Origin: Nocardioides silvaticus
GTDB lineage: Bacteria > Actinomycetota > Actinomycetes > Propionibacteriales > Nocardioidaceae
Assembly (NCBI RefSeq): GCF_003160695.1
Contig: NZ_QGDD01000001.1
Span: forward strand, 248,001-312,000
Direction: 5' to 3'
Length of the DNA: 64,000 bases
The notes below the pieces were generated by a model. That model was not told the DNA's origin. It saw only the letters and a program-made list of their open reading frames with translations, and ran no database searches. Below, piece by piece: positions 52,342 to 59,524 of this stretch; the first letter of the stretch is position 1, and each line of letters opens with the position of its first letter. A program made the translations under genes and the position numbers.

Positions 52342-52734
52342 ATGTCCACCACCGTCACCTTCGCCGGCAACCTGGCCGAGGCACCGGAGCTGCACCACAC
52401 CCGGGAGAACAACAAGCCGTTCGTCACCTGCCGCGTCCTGGTCAACCGCCGGGTCCAGAACGACCAGGGCGAGTGGGTCAGCGACGAGCCCACCGCCCAC
52501 AACGTCAAGATCTTCGGCTCGGCCGCCACGCACGTACACGACAGCTGCGGATCCGGTGACCCGATCTTCGTCCACGGCCTCGAGCGCACCGAGAGCTGGC
52601 CGGACAAGGAGACCGGCGAGAAGCGCACCAAGGACGTCGTGGTCGTCGACAACCGCTTCGGCGAGGTCGGCATCTCGCTCAAGTACGTGTCCGCGCGCAT
52701 CGACCGCGCCCCGCACGCGGCCCAGGCCAGCTGA
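52342..52734 (+). CDS. ssb: Single-stranded DNA-binding protein, mobile-element type
   Basis: The 130-residue protein has the OB-fold SSB layout: TVTFAGNLAEAPELHHTREN, FVTCRVLVNRRVQNDQGEW, HNVKIFGSAATHVHDSC and VVVDNRFGEVGISLKYVSAR. It is shorter than chromosomal SSB and lacks the acidic DDDIPF-like C-terminal tail, as is common for plasmid or ICE copies that protect transferred single strands. GGAGGAAGCC precedes ATG 52342. First gene of the maintenance module. Confidence 0.92.
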   Translation: MSTTVTFAGNLAEAPELHHTRENNKPFVTCRVLVNRRVQNDQGEWVSDEPTAHNVKIFGSAATHVHDSCGSGDPIFVHGLERTESWPDKETGEKRTKDVVVVDNRFGEVGISLKYVSARIDRAPHAAQAS

Positions 52735-52748
52735 GGAGGTTCGCTCCG

Positions 52749-53777
52749 ATGGATCTCGTCGTTCAGTCCCCGGACGAGCTGCTCGCCGCGGTGCCGCACG
52801 TCCTCGGCTTCAAGCCCGAGGAGTCGATCGTCCTGGTGCCCTTCCGGCCCGGACTGCCGATCACCCGCGTTGACCTGCCCCGGACCGCCGCCGATCGCGA
52901 GGAGGTCTGGGACGCACTCAGCGGCCCGTACGGCCGCCACGCCCGGCCCGGTGCCCGCCTGGCCATCATCTGCATCACCGAGGACCGCCGCAGCGCCGAG
53001 CTGGCCAGCCAGCACCTGTCCAACCGTCTCCAGGACGTCGGCATCACCACCCACATCAGGCTGTGGTCCGACGGCGAGCGCTGGCGCGAGTTCAACACCG
53101 GCCAGACCGGGCTGCAGACCCCGTCGACCGCCGAGCGGATCGCGGCCGCGACCGTGCTCACCGGCGCCGCCCAGCCGGCCGCCAGCCGCGAGTCCCTGGC
53201 CGCCTCGTTGGTCGGCGACCGCGAGCCCATCTCCCAGCTGCTCCCCGCGGCTCGGGGAGCGGCCGCGGCCAGCACACCCGCTGCGGAGCGGGACTGGGCA
53301 CTGGACCGCCTCGAGCAGTTCCACGCCGACGGCAACCGGCTCTCCGACGTCGACGGCGCGCGGATGCTCGTGGCCCTGGAGACGATCAGCACCCGGGACG
53401 CGCTGTGGGAGGACATGAGTCGGGAGAACTCCACCTCCCACATGGCCATCTGGACCGACCTCACCCGCCGCGGCCCGGACGAGGTCCGCGCGGCGCCGGC
53501 CTCCATGCTCGGCTTCGCCAGCTGGCTGCACGGCGACGGCGCCAAGGCCTGGTGCGCGCTCGACCAGGTGCCCGTCGACCGGCCCTACTCCATGGCCGCC
53601 ATCGTCGCTTCGGCCTTGCAGAACGGCATCCACCCGCGCGAGTGGGAGCGATACCAGACCCAGATGCGCGACATCGCCGCCGACCTGGACGAGTCCTTCG
53701 TCCCCAAGCCACCCGGCCAGCAGCGCGACATCCCGGGCACGCAGCCCGTCACCGACCGCCCGGCCCCGAGCCGCTGA
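52749..53777 (+). CDS. DUF4192 family protein
   Basis: The 342-residue product opens with the DUF4192 hallmark LLAAVPHVLGFKPEESIVLV. It continues RVDLPRTAADREEVWDAL, LAIICITEDRRSAELA and, in the second half, FASWLHGDGAKAWCALDQVP. These proteins are widespread in actinobacteria and on their conjugative elements, with no known activity. RBS GAGGAGGTTCGCTCCG. It lies 14 bases after ssb and is cotranscribed with the next three genes. Confidence 0.92.
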   Translation: MDLVVQSPDELLAAVPHVLGFKPEESIVLVPFRPGLPITRVDLPRTAADREEVWDALSGPYGRHARPGARLAIICITEDRRSAELASQHLSNRLQDVGITTHIRLWSDGERWREFNTGQTGLQTPSTAERIAAATVLTGAAQPAASRESLAASLVGDREPISQLLPAARGAAAASTPAAERDWALDRLEQFHADGNRLSDVDGARMLVALETISTRDALWEDMSRENSTSHMAIWTDLTRRGPDEVRAAPASMLGFASWLHGDGAKAWCALDQVPVDRPYSMAAIVASALQNGIHPREWERYQTQMRDIAADLDESFVPKPPGQQRDIPGTQPVTDRPAPSR

Positions 53778-53788
53778 GGAGGACCGCG

Positions 53789-53944
53789 ATGAACCACGAC
53801 GACGACACCCCGGTGCAGCACAGCGCGACCGAGCGACAGCTGCGACGCCTGGTCGTGCCCGAGCCCGCGGCCTACGCCCCCGACAAGCGCCTTGACGTCA
53901 TCCACGAACCCGACCTCGACCTGCTGTGGGGAGGCCAGGAATGA
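53789..53944 (+). CDS. 51-residue soluble protein
   Basis: Starts MNHDDDTPVQHSATERQLRR and ends LDLLWGGQE. GAGGAGGACCGC lies just upstream of ATG 53789, and its stop overlaps the next start (ATGA). The tight packing supports translation. No family recognised. Confidence 0.7.
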   Translation: MNHDDDTPVQHSATERQLRRLVVPEPAAYAPDKRLDVIHEPDLDLLWGGQE

Positions 53945-54618
53945 GCACCCCTCGCACCGACGTCGACGAATGGGTGCTCGCGAGCGCGGCGGAGGTCGCC
54001 CGGAATGTTGCACGCCACGGCGTGCCCATCACGTGGTCGGAGGCAGCGGAACGGCTGCGACGCACCGTCGAACTGTTGTCCGGGCCGGTTTTCGCCGTCG
54101 ACGACGGTGGCACGTTCACTCCGTTGCCCCAGCAGGAAATTCCCCGGTGGCAGGAGACCGGGTTCGCAGAGTCTGTCGCCTGCGCTGCCGTTCACTACGC
54201 AGGCCAGCCCTACTACCCGGAGAACCCCCAGAGTTCGCGAGTCGAGCTCGCGGTTCCCTGGGACACCGCAACTGCGCTGGTGCATCTGCTCAGCGCACTC
54301 TTGGTTGCGCGGCTCACCGGCCCCACTCCCAGCTGCAACCAGGAACAAGTTGAAGCGGCGCAGCTGCTGAACAGGCTCAGCGCCGACGTGGCCTTCGAGT
54401 TCTCGCGTGACGACGACGCACTCATGGGCGACGAGGAGAAGGTGGGGGAGCGCGTCTACCTCCTGATGCAATCCTGCGATGTCTGGCAGGCACTGGACCT
54501 CCTGGGCAACGGGAGGGAAGCGCTCCGGCTCGCCGGCGTAACGGACATGGAGATCTTGGACCTCACCCTTTGGGAGGCCAGCTGCTGGCTGTTCGGACCC
54601 TACGAGCAGGCGTCATGA
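53941..54618 (+). CDS. 225-residue protein of unknown function
   Basis: Soluble, mostly helical: MSTPRTDVDEWVLASAAEVA, VPITWSEAAERLRRTVELLS, AALVHLLSALLVARLTGP-like region, and EILDLTLWEASCWLFGPYEQ. No signal peptide or known motif. Start and stop both overlap neighbouring genes by four bases, so it sits inside the ssb-DUF4192-dprA operon and is probably a mobile-element accessory protein. Third-position GC here is a little lower than in its neighbours, which hints at a separate origin. Confidence 0.75.
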   Translation: MSTPRTDVDEWVLASAAEVARNVARHGVPITWSEAAERLRRTVELLSGPVFAVDDGGTFTPLPQQEIPRWQETGFAESVACAAVHYAGQPYYPENPQSSRVELAVPWDTATALVHLLSALLVARLTGPTPSCNQEQVEAAQLLNRLSADVAFEFSRDDDALMGDEEKVGERVYLLMQSCDVWQALDLLGNGREALRLAGVTDMEILDLTLWEASCWLFGPYEQAS

Positions 54619-55640
54619 GCACCCCGCACGTCGACGACGCCGACAGGCTGGCCCGCGTCAAGCTGAGCAGCGCCATCGAGCCCGGCGACCTGCGCGTCAC
54701 CGGCCTGGTCGGCGAGCTCGGCGCCGTCAAGGTCCTGGACTACCTCGAGGCCGCCGGCGAGGTGGAGAACCACTGGGGCTTCACCATCGGCCACGAGCTC
54801 GCCCACGTCGATCCCGGCAAGGTCCTCGAGCAGGTCGCCGGTCGGGGCATCCGGTTCGTCATCCCCGGCGATGCCGAATGGCCCGACCAGCTCGCGGGCC
54901 TGCGTGGCGCCGGCGCACTGCACGATCGCGGCGGCGAACCCGTCGGACTGTGGATCAGGGGAGCGGCTGACCTCCAGCAGCTCGCAGCCAACGCCGTGGC
55001 CGTGGTTGGGTCGCGCGCCGCGACAAGCTACGGCACACACCAGGCGACGGAGCTGAGCCGGGATCTCGCGACCATGGGCCACACCGTCGTCAGCGGACTG
55101 GCGTACGGCGTGGACCAGGCAGCGCACCGCGGCGCCCTCCTCGCCGGCGGCCCGACCATCGCCGTCATGCCCTGCGGGGTCGACCGGCCCTACCCGGCCG
55201 CGCACGCCCAGCTGCTCGAGGCGATCGCCGACCGCGGCCTGGTCGTCGCCGAGGCGCCACCGGGAACCGCGCCCACCCGCGCCCGGTTCCTCGCCCGAAA
55301 CAGGATTGTCGCCGGCCTGACCGAAGGCACCGTGGTCGTCGAGGGCGCCATCCGCAGCGGCACCCTCAGCATGGCCCGGTGGGCCGAGGCCATGCACCGG
55401 CCCGTCATGGGCGTCCCAGTGCCCGTCACCAGCGCCGCCTCGGTCGGTGTGAACCAGCTGATCCGGCTCGGCCAGGCCAGCATGGTCACCACCGCCCAGG
55501 AGGTCATCACCGACCTCACCACCCACGCCTACTCGGCGGCGAGGGATCAGCTCGACGAGTCCTTCGTCCCCGGGCCGGTGCGCTCGCCGCAGGGCCAGGC
55601 CCCGAGCTCGATCACGCCGGCCTCCGCGCCTCGACGATGA
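54615..55640 (+). CDS. dprA: DprA/Smf-like DNA-processing protein
   Basis: DprA binds incoming single-stranded DNA and loads RecA during transformation; mobile elements carry variants. The 341-residue product has a partial helical N-terminus and the Rossmann-like core: VAVVGSRAATSYGTHQATEL, GHTVVSGLAYGVDQAAHRGA, AVMPCGVDRPYPAAHAQLLE and EAPPGTAPTRARFLARNRI. A typical GSRxxS and the ExPxGxxPxxxxFxxRNRI motif are both present. It overlaps the upstream gene by four bases. Presence beside ssb suggests action on single-stranded transfer intermediates. Confidence 0.93.
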   Translation: MSTPHVDDADRLARVKLSSAIEPGDLRVTGLVGELGAVKVLDYLEAAGEVENHWGFTIGHELAHVDPGKVLEQVAGRGIRFVIPGDAEWPDQLAGLRGAGALHDRGGEPVGLWIRGAADLQQLAANAVAVVGSRAATSYGTHQATELSRDLATMGHTVVSGLAYGVDQAAHRGALLAGGPTIAVMPCGVDRPYPAAHAQLLEAIADRGLVVAEAPPGTAPTRARFLARNRIVAGLTEGTVVVEGAIRSGTLSMARWAEAMHRPVMGVPVPVTSAASVGVNQLIRLGQASMVTTAQEVITDLTTHAYSAARDQLDESFVPGPVRSPQGQAPSSITPASAPRR

Positions 55641-55720
55641 GCCCAACCGCGCCCCTGTGGATAACCCGATGTCGTCGGCGTCCACGCCTACGCTGCTGAA
55701 CTGACAAGGAGGCAACACCG

Positions 55721-55902
55721 ATGATCGACCTGTCCGACCCGCCGGCCGCGCCGGCCTCCTCGAGCTGCTCGCGGCAGTGCGCCCGGGCGGCGTGGAGGCT
55801 GCCGGGCACGTCGCGGTGCCGCGGCGTCGGGCAGAGCGCGTCGACGTCGCGGCGGAGCCGCATTTCGCTTGTCACGAGCAGCTGGTCAGCTCGCCCAGCT
55901 GA
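55721..55902 (+). pseudogene. Small gene with probable one-base frameshift
   Basis: AAGGAGGCAACACCG precedes ATG 55721 (MIDLSDPPAAP). After about 11 codons the more protein-like continuation is in the next frame: LLELLAAVRPGGVEAAGHVA, VPRRRAERVDVAAEPHF, ending ACHEQLVSSPS at 55902. A single lost base near 55755 would join them to about 60 residues. No family recognised. Confidence 0.4.
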
Positions 55903-55938
55903 GCAGGTCCCGCGGACCCTCCAGGACGCGCTCAACGC

Positions 55939-56412
55939 TCACGGTCCAGATCCAGTCGACGCGGACGGCCGGCGCCGCGGCGGTCGGTTGCTGAGCTTCT
56001 GCGGTGGCGGCGGCAGCTCGCGGCCCAGGCGCCGGCGGGCCTCCTCGGCCGCGACGATCACTGCCTCCTGGGCGAACACCGAACGGGCGAGCATCCGGCC
56101 GAGCTCCTGACGGTCGGCCACGAGCGCGTCTTCGACCGCCTCGATGGTCGAGGCGGGCAGGTCGTGCTTCTTGTTGAAGCTCTTGCGGGTCACGCTGACC
56201 AGGGCGGGATGCTTCTCGCCCGCGGCCGCGAGCTCGGCCCGCTGCTGCGGTGAGCGCCGGGCGTGGAGCTCGAGCGCCTGGGCGAGCCAGCCAACGAACG
56301 AGCCGGGTGAGTCGGCGTCGGTGTCCAGGTCTGCGAGGTAGGCCGATCGTGCGAGGTCCCACACGCCGGGTTTCCAGTAGATCCCGACCGGGCTCGTGGT
56401 CTGGCTCGTCAC
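55939..56412 (-). CDS. Plasmid/ICE accessory protein next to parB
   Basis: The 157-residue product begins with GIYWKPGVWDLARSAYLADL and continues GSFVGWLAQALELHARRSPQ, STIEAVEDALVADRQELGRM and VFAQEAVIVAAEEARRRLG, ending in a Pro/Arg-rich tail. I remember similar proteins only as hypothetical or partition-associated in actinobacterial plasmids; a helix-turn-helix or RHH role is possible but not shown. It is transcribed divergently from parB across a 310-bp region with palindromes. Confidence 0.7.
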   Translation of the reverse strand: MTSQTTSPVGIYWKPGVWDLARSAYLADLDTDADSPGSFVGWLAQALELHARRSPQQRAELAAAGEKHPALVSVTRKSFNKKHDLPASTIEAVEDALVADRQELGRMLARSVFAQEAVIVAAEEARRRLGRELPPPPQKLSNRPPRRRPSASTGSGP

Positions 56413-56722
56413 CTGATCACTCCCCTGGTCTCCTCCGCCGGCGTCGAGCTGCAGCGGCTAACACCAACGCCGCTGCATTCCCGGTCGGGGCCCTGCGCAG
56501 CCGTTCCCACCCTCGCTCGACTCCTTCCGTTCCAGCCAGCTACGAGGTGCAGCTGCGCCGCGCCGCCGCAGCGGAGTCCGCGCCCGGTGAGGCCGGGTTT
56601 TCCCCACCCTCGCCGGGTGCCCACCTTTCCACAGGTCCGCCCTGTGGCCCGGTAGGCGTCGGCCCCCGCTGGGAGACTTAGTCCTGTCAGTTCTTTCTAT
56701 TCTACTCATGGAGGACAGCCGC
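56413..56722. promoter_or_regulatory. Divergent regulatory region of parB, with inverted repeat
   Basis: No gene. It holds CCACAGG-TCCGC-CCTGTGG (56629-56647, perfect 7-5-7) and a TTTCTATTCTA (56694-56704) just before parB, whose exact complement recurs at 58355-58365 after the parB terminator. TATTCT could serve as the parB -10. A partition site may lie here. Confidence 0.55.
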
Positions 56723-58300
56723 ATGACCGACACCATCCAGACCCCCGCCGACACCGCCGCCGACGAGGCCGCCGAGGCCGTCCGGGCTGAGGAGTTCCTG
56801 TACCTCGACCCCGCCGAGATCATCATCGGCACGAACGCCCGGACTGACCTGCGCCCCGACCACAAGGAGTTCCGCAAGTCGATCAAGGAGCGCGGCGTGC
56901 TGGAGGCCGTCACGGTCTGCCGCAACGAGGACGGCCAGTACGTCCTGCTGCGCGGACAGCGCCGGACCGTCACCGCCGCCGAGGTCGGCACCCCCACCGG
57001 CCTGATCCCTGCCCGCGTCGTCCCCCAGCCCGCCGACGCCGACCGGATCGGGGACCAGATGGTGGAGAACATCCACCGCGCCGGGATGCGCGAGGCCGAG
57101 ATCGTCGCGGGCGTGGAGCAGCTGGCCCTGCTCGGCGTGAGCGCCGCGCAGATCGCCAAGCGCACCAGCATCGACCGCCCGACCGTGAACGCCGCCCTGG
57201 CGGTCACCAAGGCCGACCAGAGCCGCAACCGGCTCGACTCCGGTGACCTGACGTTGGAGGAGGCCGCGCTCTTCGCCGAGTTCGAGCACGACCCCGAGGC
57301 CGTCGAGCGCCTGGAGAACGCCAAGCGGTGGCGTCGCTCGCTCGCCCACGAGGCCCAGCGGCTGCGCGACGAGGCCGCCGAGCGCGAGGCCGACGCCGCC
57401 GAGGTCGAGCGGCTGCGCGCCGAGGGCCTGCCGGTGCTGAGAGCCGAGGAGGTCGCGGAGGCCGACGAGGTGCTGCGCATCGAGCGGCTGGTCACCGAGG
57501 ACGGCGAGTCGCTGCCCGAGGAGGAGTGGCCCAACGTTCCCGGCGCTCGCGTCCAGGTCGTCAAGGAGTGGGTCTACCCCGAGGACGAGTACGACGAGGA
57601 GCACGAGGACGACAGGGACGAGGAGCACGAGGACGACGAGCCCGCCGAGCCCTACCAGCAGTACGTGCCGGTCTGGGTCGTCACCGACCTCGCCGCCTCC
57701 GGCCTGCGTCGTCGCGGCGGCGGGTCCAGCAGCACCGCCAGCGCGGACGAGGGCGGCGAGAGCGAGGAGGAGGCCGAGGCCCGCCGCGAGGAGCGCCGCC
57801 GCGTGATCGCCAACAACAAGGCCTGGGCGAGCGCGGAGACGGTGCGCCGCGAGTGGCTGGCCACGTTCGTGGCCCGCAAGACCGCCCCGAAGGGTGCCGA
57901 GGCCCTGATCTGCGAGGCCGTCGTGACCGGCCACCACTCGCTAAGCAAGGCCATGGACCACCGGCACCCGATGCTCTTCACGCTGCTCGGGATCGACGTC
58001 CCGACCGGCTACTACGGCGCGGGGTACGAGGAGTGCCACAAGATCGCGACCAAGGCGAGCACGCCGAAGGCCGCGACCATGACCACCCTCGCCGCGATCG
58101 TCGCCGCGTGGGAGGCCACGACCGGCAAGCACTCGTGGCGCAACCCGACCGCGTGGGACGCCCGCGTGCTCGGCGCGCTCGTGGAGTGGGGCTACCAGCC
58201 CAGCGAGGTCGAGCGGATCCTGCTCGGCGAGGAGCCGCAGCCGAGCACCGAGGACGACAGCGACGACGACGCCGACGAGGCCAGCGACAGCGCAGCCTGA
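56723..58300 (+). CDS. parB: ParB/RepB-type partition or regulatory protein
   Basis: The 525-residue protein starts with a ParB nuclease/CTPase-like N-domain: FLYLDPAEIIIGTNARTDLR, then YVLLRGQRRTVTAAEVGT and the box DQMVENIHRAGMREAEIVAG. The HTH domain follows (LGVSAAQIAKRTSIDRPTVN). A long acidic, charged linker (EDEYDEEHEDDRDEEHEDDE) separates a C-terminal domain (about 370-500) with KTAPKGAEALICEAVVTGHH. Such large ParB-like proteins occur on actinobacterial plasmids and ICEs. ATG 56723 follows GGAGGACAGCCGC. No parA is adjacent, so a role other than canonical partition is possible. Confidence 0.88.
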   Translation: MTDTIQTPADTAADEAAEAVRAEEFLYLDPAEIIIGTNARTDLRPDHKEFRKSIKERGVLEAVTVCRNEDGQYVLLRGQRRTVTAAEVGTPTGLIPARVVPQPADADRIGDQMVENIHRAGMREAEIVAGVEQLALLGVSAAQIAKRTSIDRPTVNAALAVTKADQSRNRLDSGDLTLEEAALFAEFEHDPEAVERLENAKRWRRSLAHEAQRLRDEAAEREADAAEVERLRAEGLPVLRAEEVAEADEVLRIERLVTEDGESLPEEEWPNVPGARVQVVKEWVYPEDEYDEEHEDDRDEEHEDDEPAEPYQQYVPVWVVTDLAASGLRRRGGGSSSTASADEGGESEEEAEARREERRRVIANNKAWASAETVRREWLATFVARKTAPKGAEALICEAVVTGHHSLSKAMDHRHPMLFTLLGIDVPTGYYGAGYEECHKIATKASTPKAATMTTLAAIVAAWEATTGKHSWRNPTAWDARVLGALVEWGYQPSEVERILLGEEPQPSTEDDSDDDADEASDSAA

Positions 58301-58319
58301 TCGGCTCCCCTCCCCCATC

Positions 58320-58353
58320 TGAGGGCGGTTCTTCCTGTGGAGAACCGCCCTCA
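58320..58353 (+). terminator. parB terminator
   Basis: TGAGGGCGGTTCT (58320-58332) pairs perfectly with AGAACCGCCCTCA (58341-58353) around an 8-base loop, 20 bases after the parB stop. The following AT-rich bases (TAGAATAGAAA) complete a plausible intrinsic terminator. Confidence 0.8.
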
Positions 58354-58415
58354 ATAGAATAGAAACCATAGAATGAACTCAGTTCGTTTGATCCGCTACC
58401 CGGGAGGACCCCGAC

Positions 58416-58557
58416 ATGTCACACGAGATCGAGACCCACGGCACGCAGACCGCAGCCGTCTTCGCGCGCAAGGACGCCTGGCACCGCCTGGGCACCACCG
58501 TCCGTGACCGCGCGTTCACCGCCGAGGAAGCCATGAGGCTCGGCCACCTGGGCGGCT
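58416..58557 (+). pseudogene. DUF932 (phage/plasmid-like) gene, truncated after 47 codons
   Basis: Begins MSHEIETHGTQTAAVFARKD, then AWHRLGTTVRDRAFTAEEAM, the recognisable N-terminus of DUF932/TIGR03299 proteins (normally over 300 residues). After GHLGG the sequence changes into the element end GTTATGCC at 58558. RBS-like GGGAGGACCCCGAC precedes ATG 58416. The rest of the gene is not in the window up to 64 kb. Confidence 0.75.
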
Positions 58558-58641
58558 GTTATGCCGGGGACTTGTTTACGCCGAACGGAGTTGGTCGCGC
58601 GGCTGGTGCCGTTTGTTCGCCGGTGACCTTGTTGGCATAAC
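58558..58641. mobile_element. 84-bp mini-element with GTTATGCC/GGCATAAC ends
   Basis: Opens with GTTATGCC (58558-58565) and closes with GGCATAAC (58634-58641), inverted copies of each other. It separates the cut DUF932 gene from the cut merT-like gene. Its right end shares 20 of 21 bases with 62430-62450. It probably marks recombination ends of the tyrosine recombinase system at 62.5 kb. Confidence 0.6.
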
Positions 58642-58642
58642 G
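58622..58642 (+). repeat. Recombinase-end direct repeat, copy 1
   Basis: Contains TGACCTTGTTGGCATAACG. It matches 62430-62450 in the same orientation with one difference (C/T). The 3.8 kb between them is the mercury cassette. Confidence 0.75.
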
Positions 58643-58778
58643 AGGGGCGCCCCGGCCGAGGCGCCGGCAGCGATCAGCACGGGCCCGGCGCTGCACAGCA
58701 CCGCCGGGAGGGCCGCTGCGGCGCTCACAGCAGCGAGCCGCCGCCTGGGACTTCGGGTGAGTTCGGTCGGTGCGTCAT
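58642..58778 (-). pseudogene. MerT-like membrane protein remnant
   Basis: ATG 58778 (MTHRPNSPEVPGGGSLL) hits a stop. Dropping two bases in CTGCTGTGAGC continues SAAAALPAVLCSAGPVLIAA, a first helix like those of mercury transporters (ALPAVLCC-type). The frame is then cut off by the element end at 58641. Located after merB on the same strand, where a mercury uptake protein is common. Both frameshifted and truncated. Confidence 0.5.
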
Positions 58779-58809
58779 CGGTGGCTCCGGTCTCGACGTA
58801 CCGTTTGCC

Positions 58810-59478
58810 TCAGCAGCAGTGCTGGTCGCTGTCCACGGCGGGATCCGGCTGAGGTCGGTCGAGCATGGTGGTCGTCAGGGCGGCGCCCAGTTGGTAGGCA
58901 TCGGCCACCGAGAGCACCTCGCCGCCGGGGTGCTGGGCGAGCCAGGTCTGGGCGTCATCACCGGAGGTGAAGAAGTGCACCTGGTTGCAGAACGAGGGGC
59001 GGATCGAGGTCATGTCGTCGGGGTTGACCAGGGACACCACCGAGGTGGCGGGTTCGACGCTGGTCACGCCAGAGGCGTCGACGGTGACCCGGATCGGATG
59101 TCCGCTCGCGGGTGAGACGGATTCGATGCTGGCTCCCCGGTCGAGCAGGGTCGGGAAGATCAGGGTGTCCAGGGCACACCAGGTGTAGAGCTCCTGGCCG
59201 TCGACGGTGAACCGGTGCCGGGTGGGGCGCAGGGTCAGGCCTTGGCCGATGATCCGCCCGTGGTTGTCGTACTCGGTGTCCGGTACCGCGGCCAACCGGG
59301 CGCGGACCTCGTCGACGGTGCGCCCGGCGGCGCCGGCGAGGGCGGAGACGTCGACCGGTTCGCCGGCGGCCAGGAGCCGCAGCAGCGGCACCAGCAGCGG
59401 CAGGTCCAGCGCGGTCTCTTCGGGGGTGGTCAGACGGTCGATGAGGCCGGCAGATGGACTGGGAGAGGGGTTCGTCAC
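58810..59478 (-). CDS. merB: Organomercurial lyase MerB
   Basis: MerB cleaves the C-Hg bond of organomercurials and hands Hg2+ to MerA. The 222-residue product has the full active site: LYTWCALDTLIFPTLL (Cys and Asp, equivalent to C96 and D99) and IRPSFCNQVHFF (second Cys, C159). The helical N-domain carries a winged-helix-like segment (SALAGAAGRTVDEVRARL). The protein ends DQHCC, two extra cysteines. GTG 59478 follows AAGGACAACTCCC; the frame is open to 59532. It lies 46 bases after merA in the same operon. Confidence 0.95.
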   Translation of the reverse strand: MTNPSPSPSAGLIDRLTTPEETALDLPLLVPLLRLLAAGEPVDVSALAGAAGRTVDEVRARLAAVPDTEYDNHGRIIGQGLTLRPTRHRFTVDGQELYTWCALDTLIFPTLLDRGASIESVSPASGHPIRVTVDASGVTSVEPATSVVSLVNPDDMTSIRPSFCNQVHFFTSGDDAQTWLAQHPGGEVLSVADAYQLGAALTTTMLDRPQPDPAVDSDQHCC

Positions 59479-59524
59479 GGGAGTTGTCCTTCGTCGGGTT
59501 CCGGTGGTTTCTGGTTGGCACGCG

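Noticed and set aside
53063..53788. Long plus-strand frame overlapping the DUF4192 gene
   Set aside because: Arg-rich shadow of DUF4192; only its last 51 codons, behind their own ribosome site at 53789, look real.
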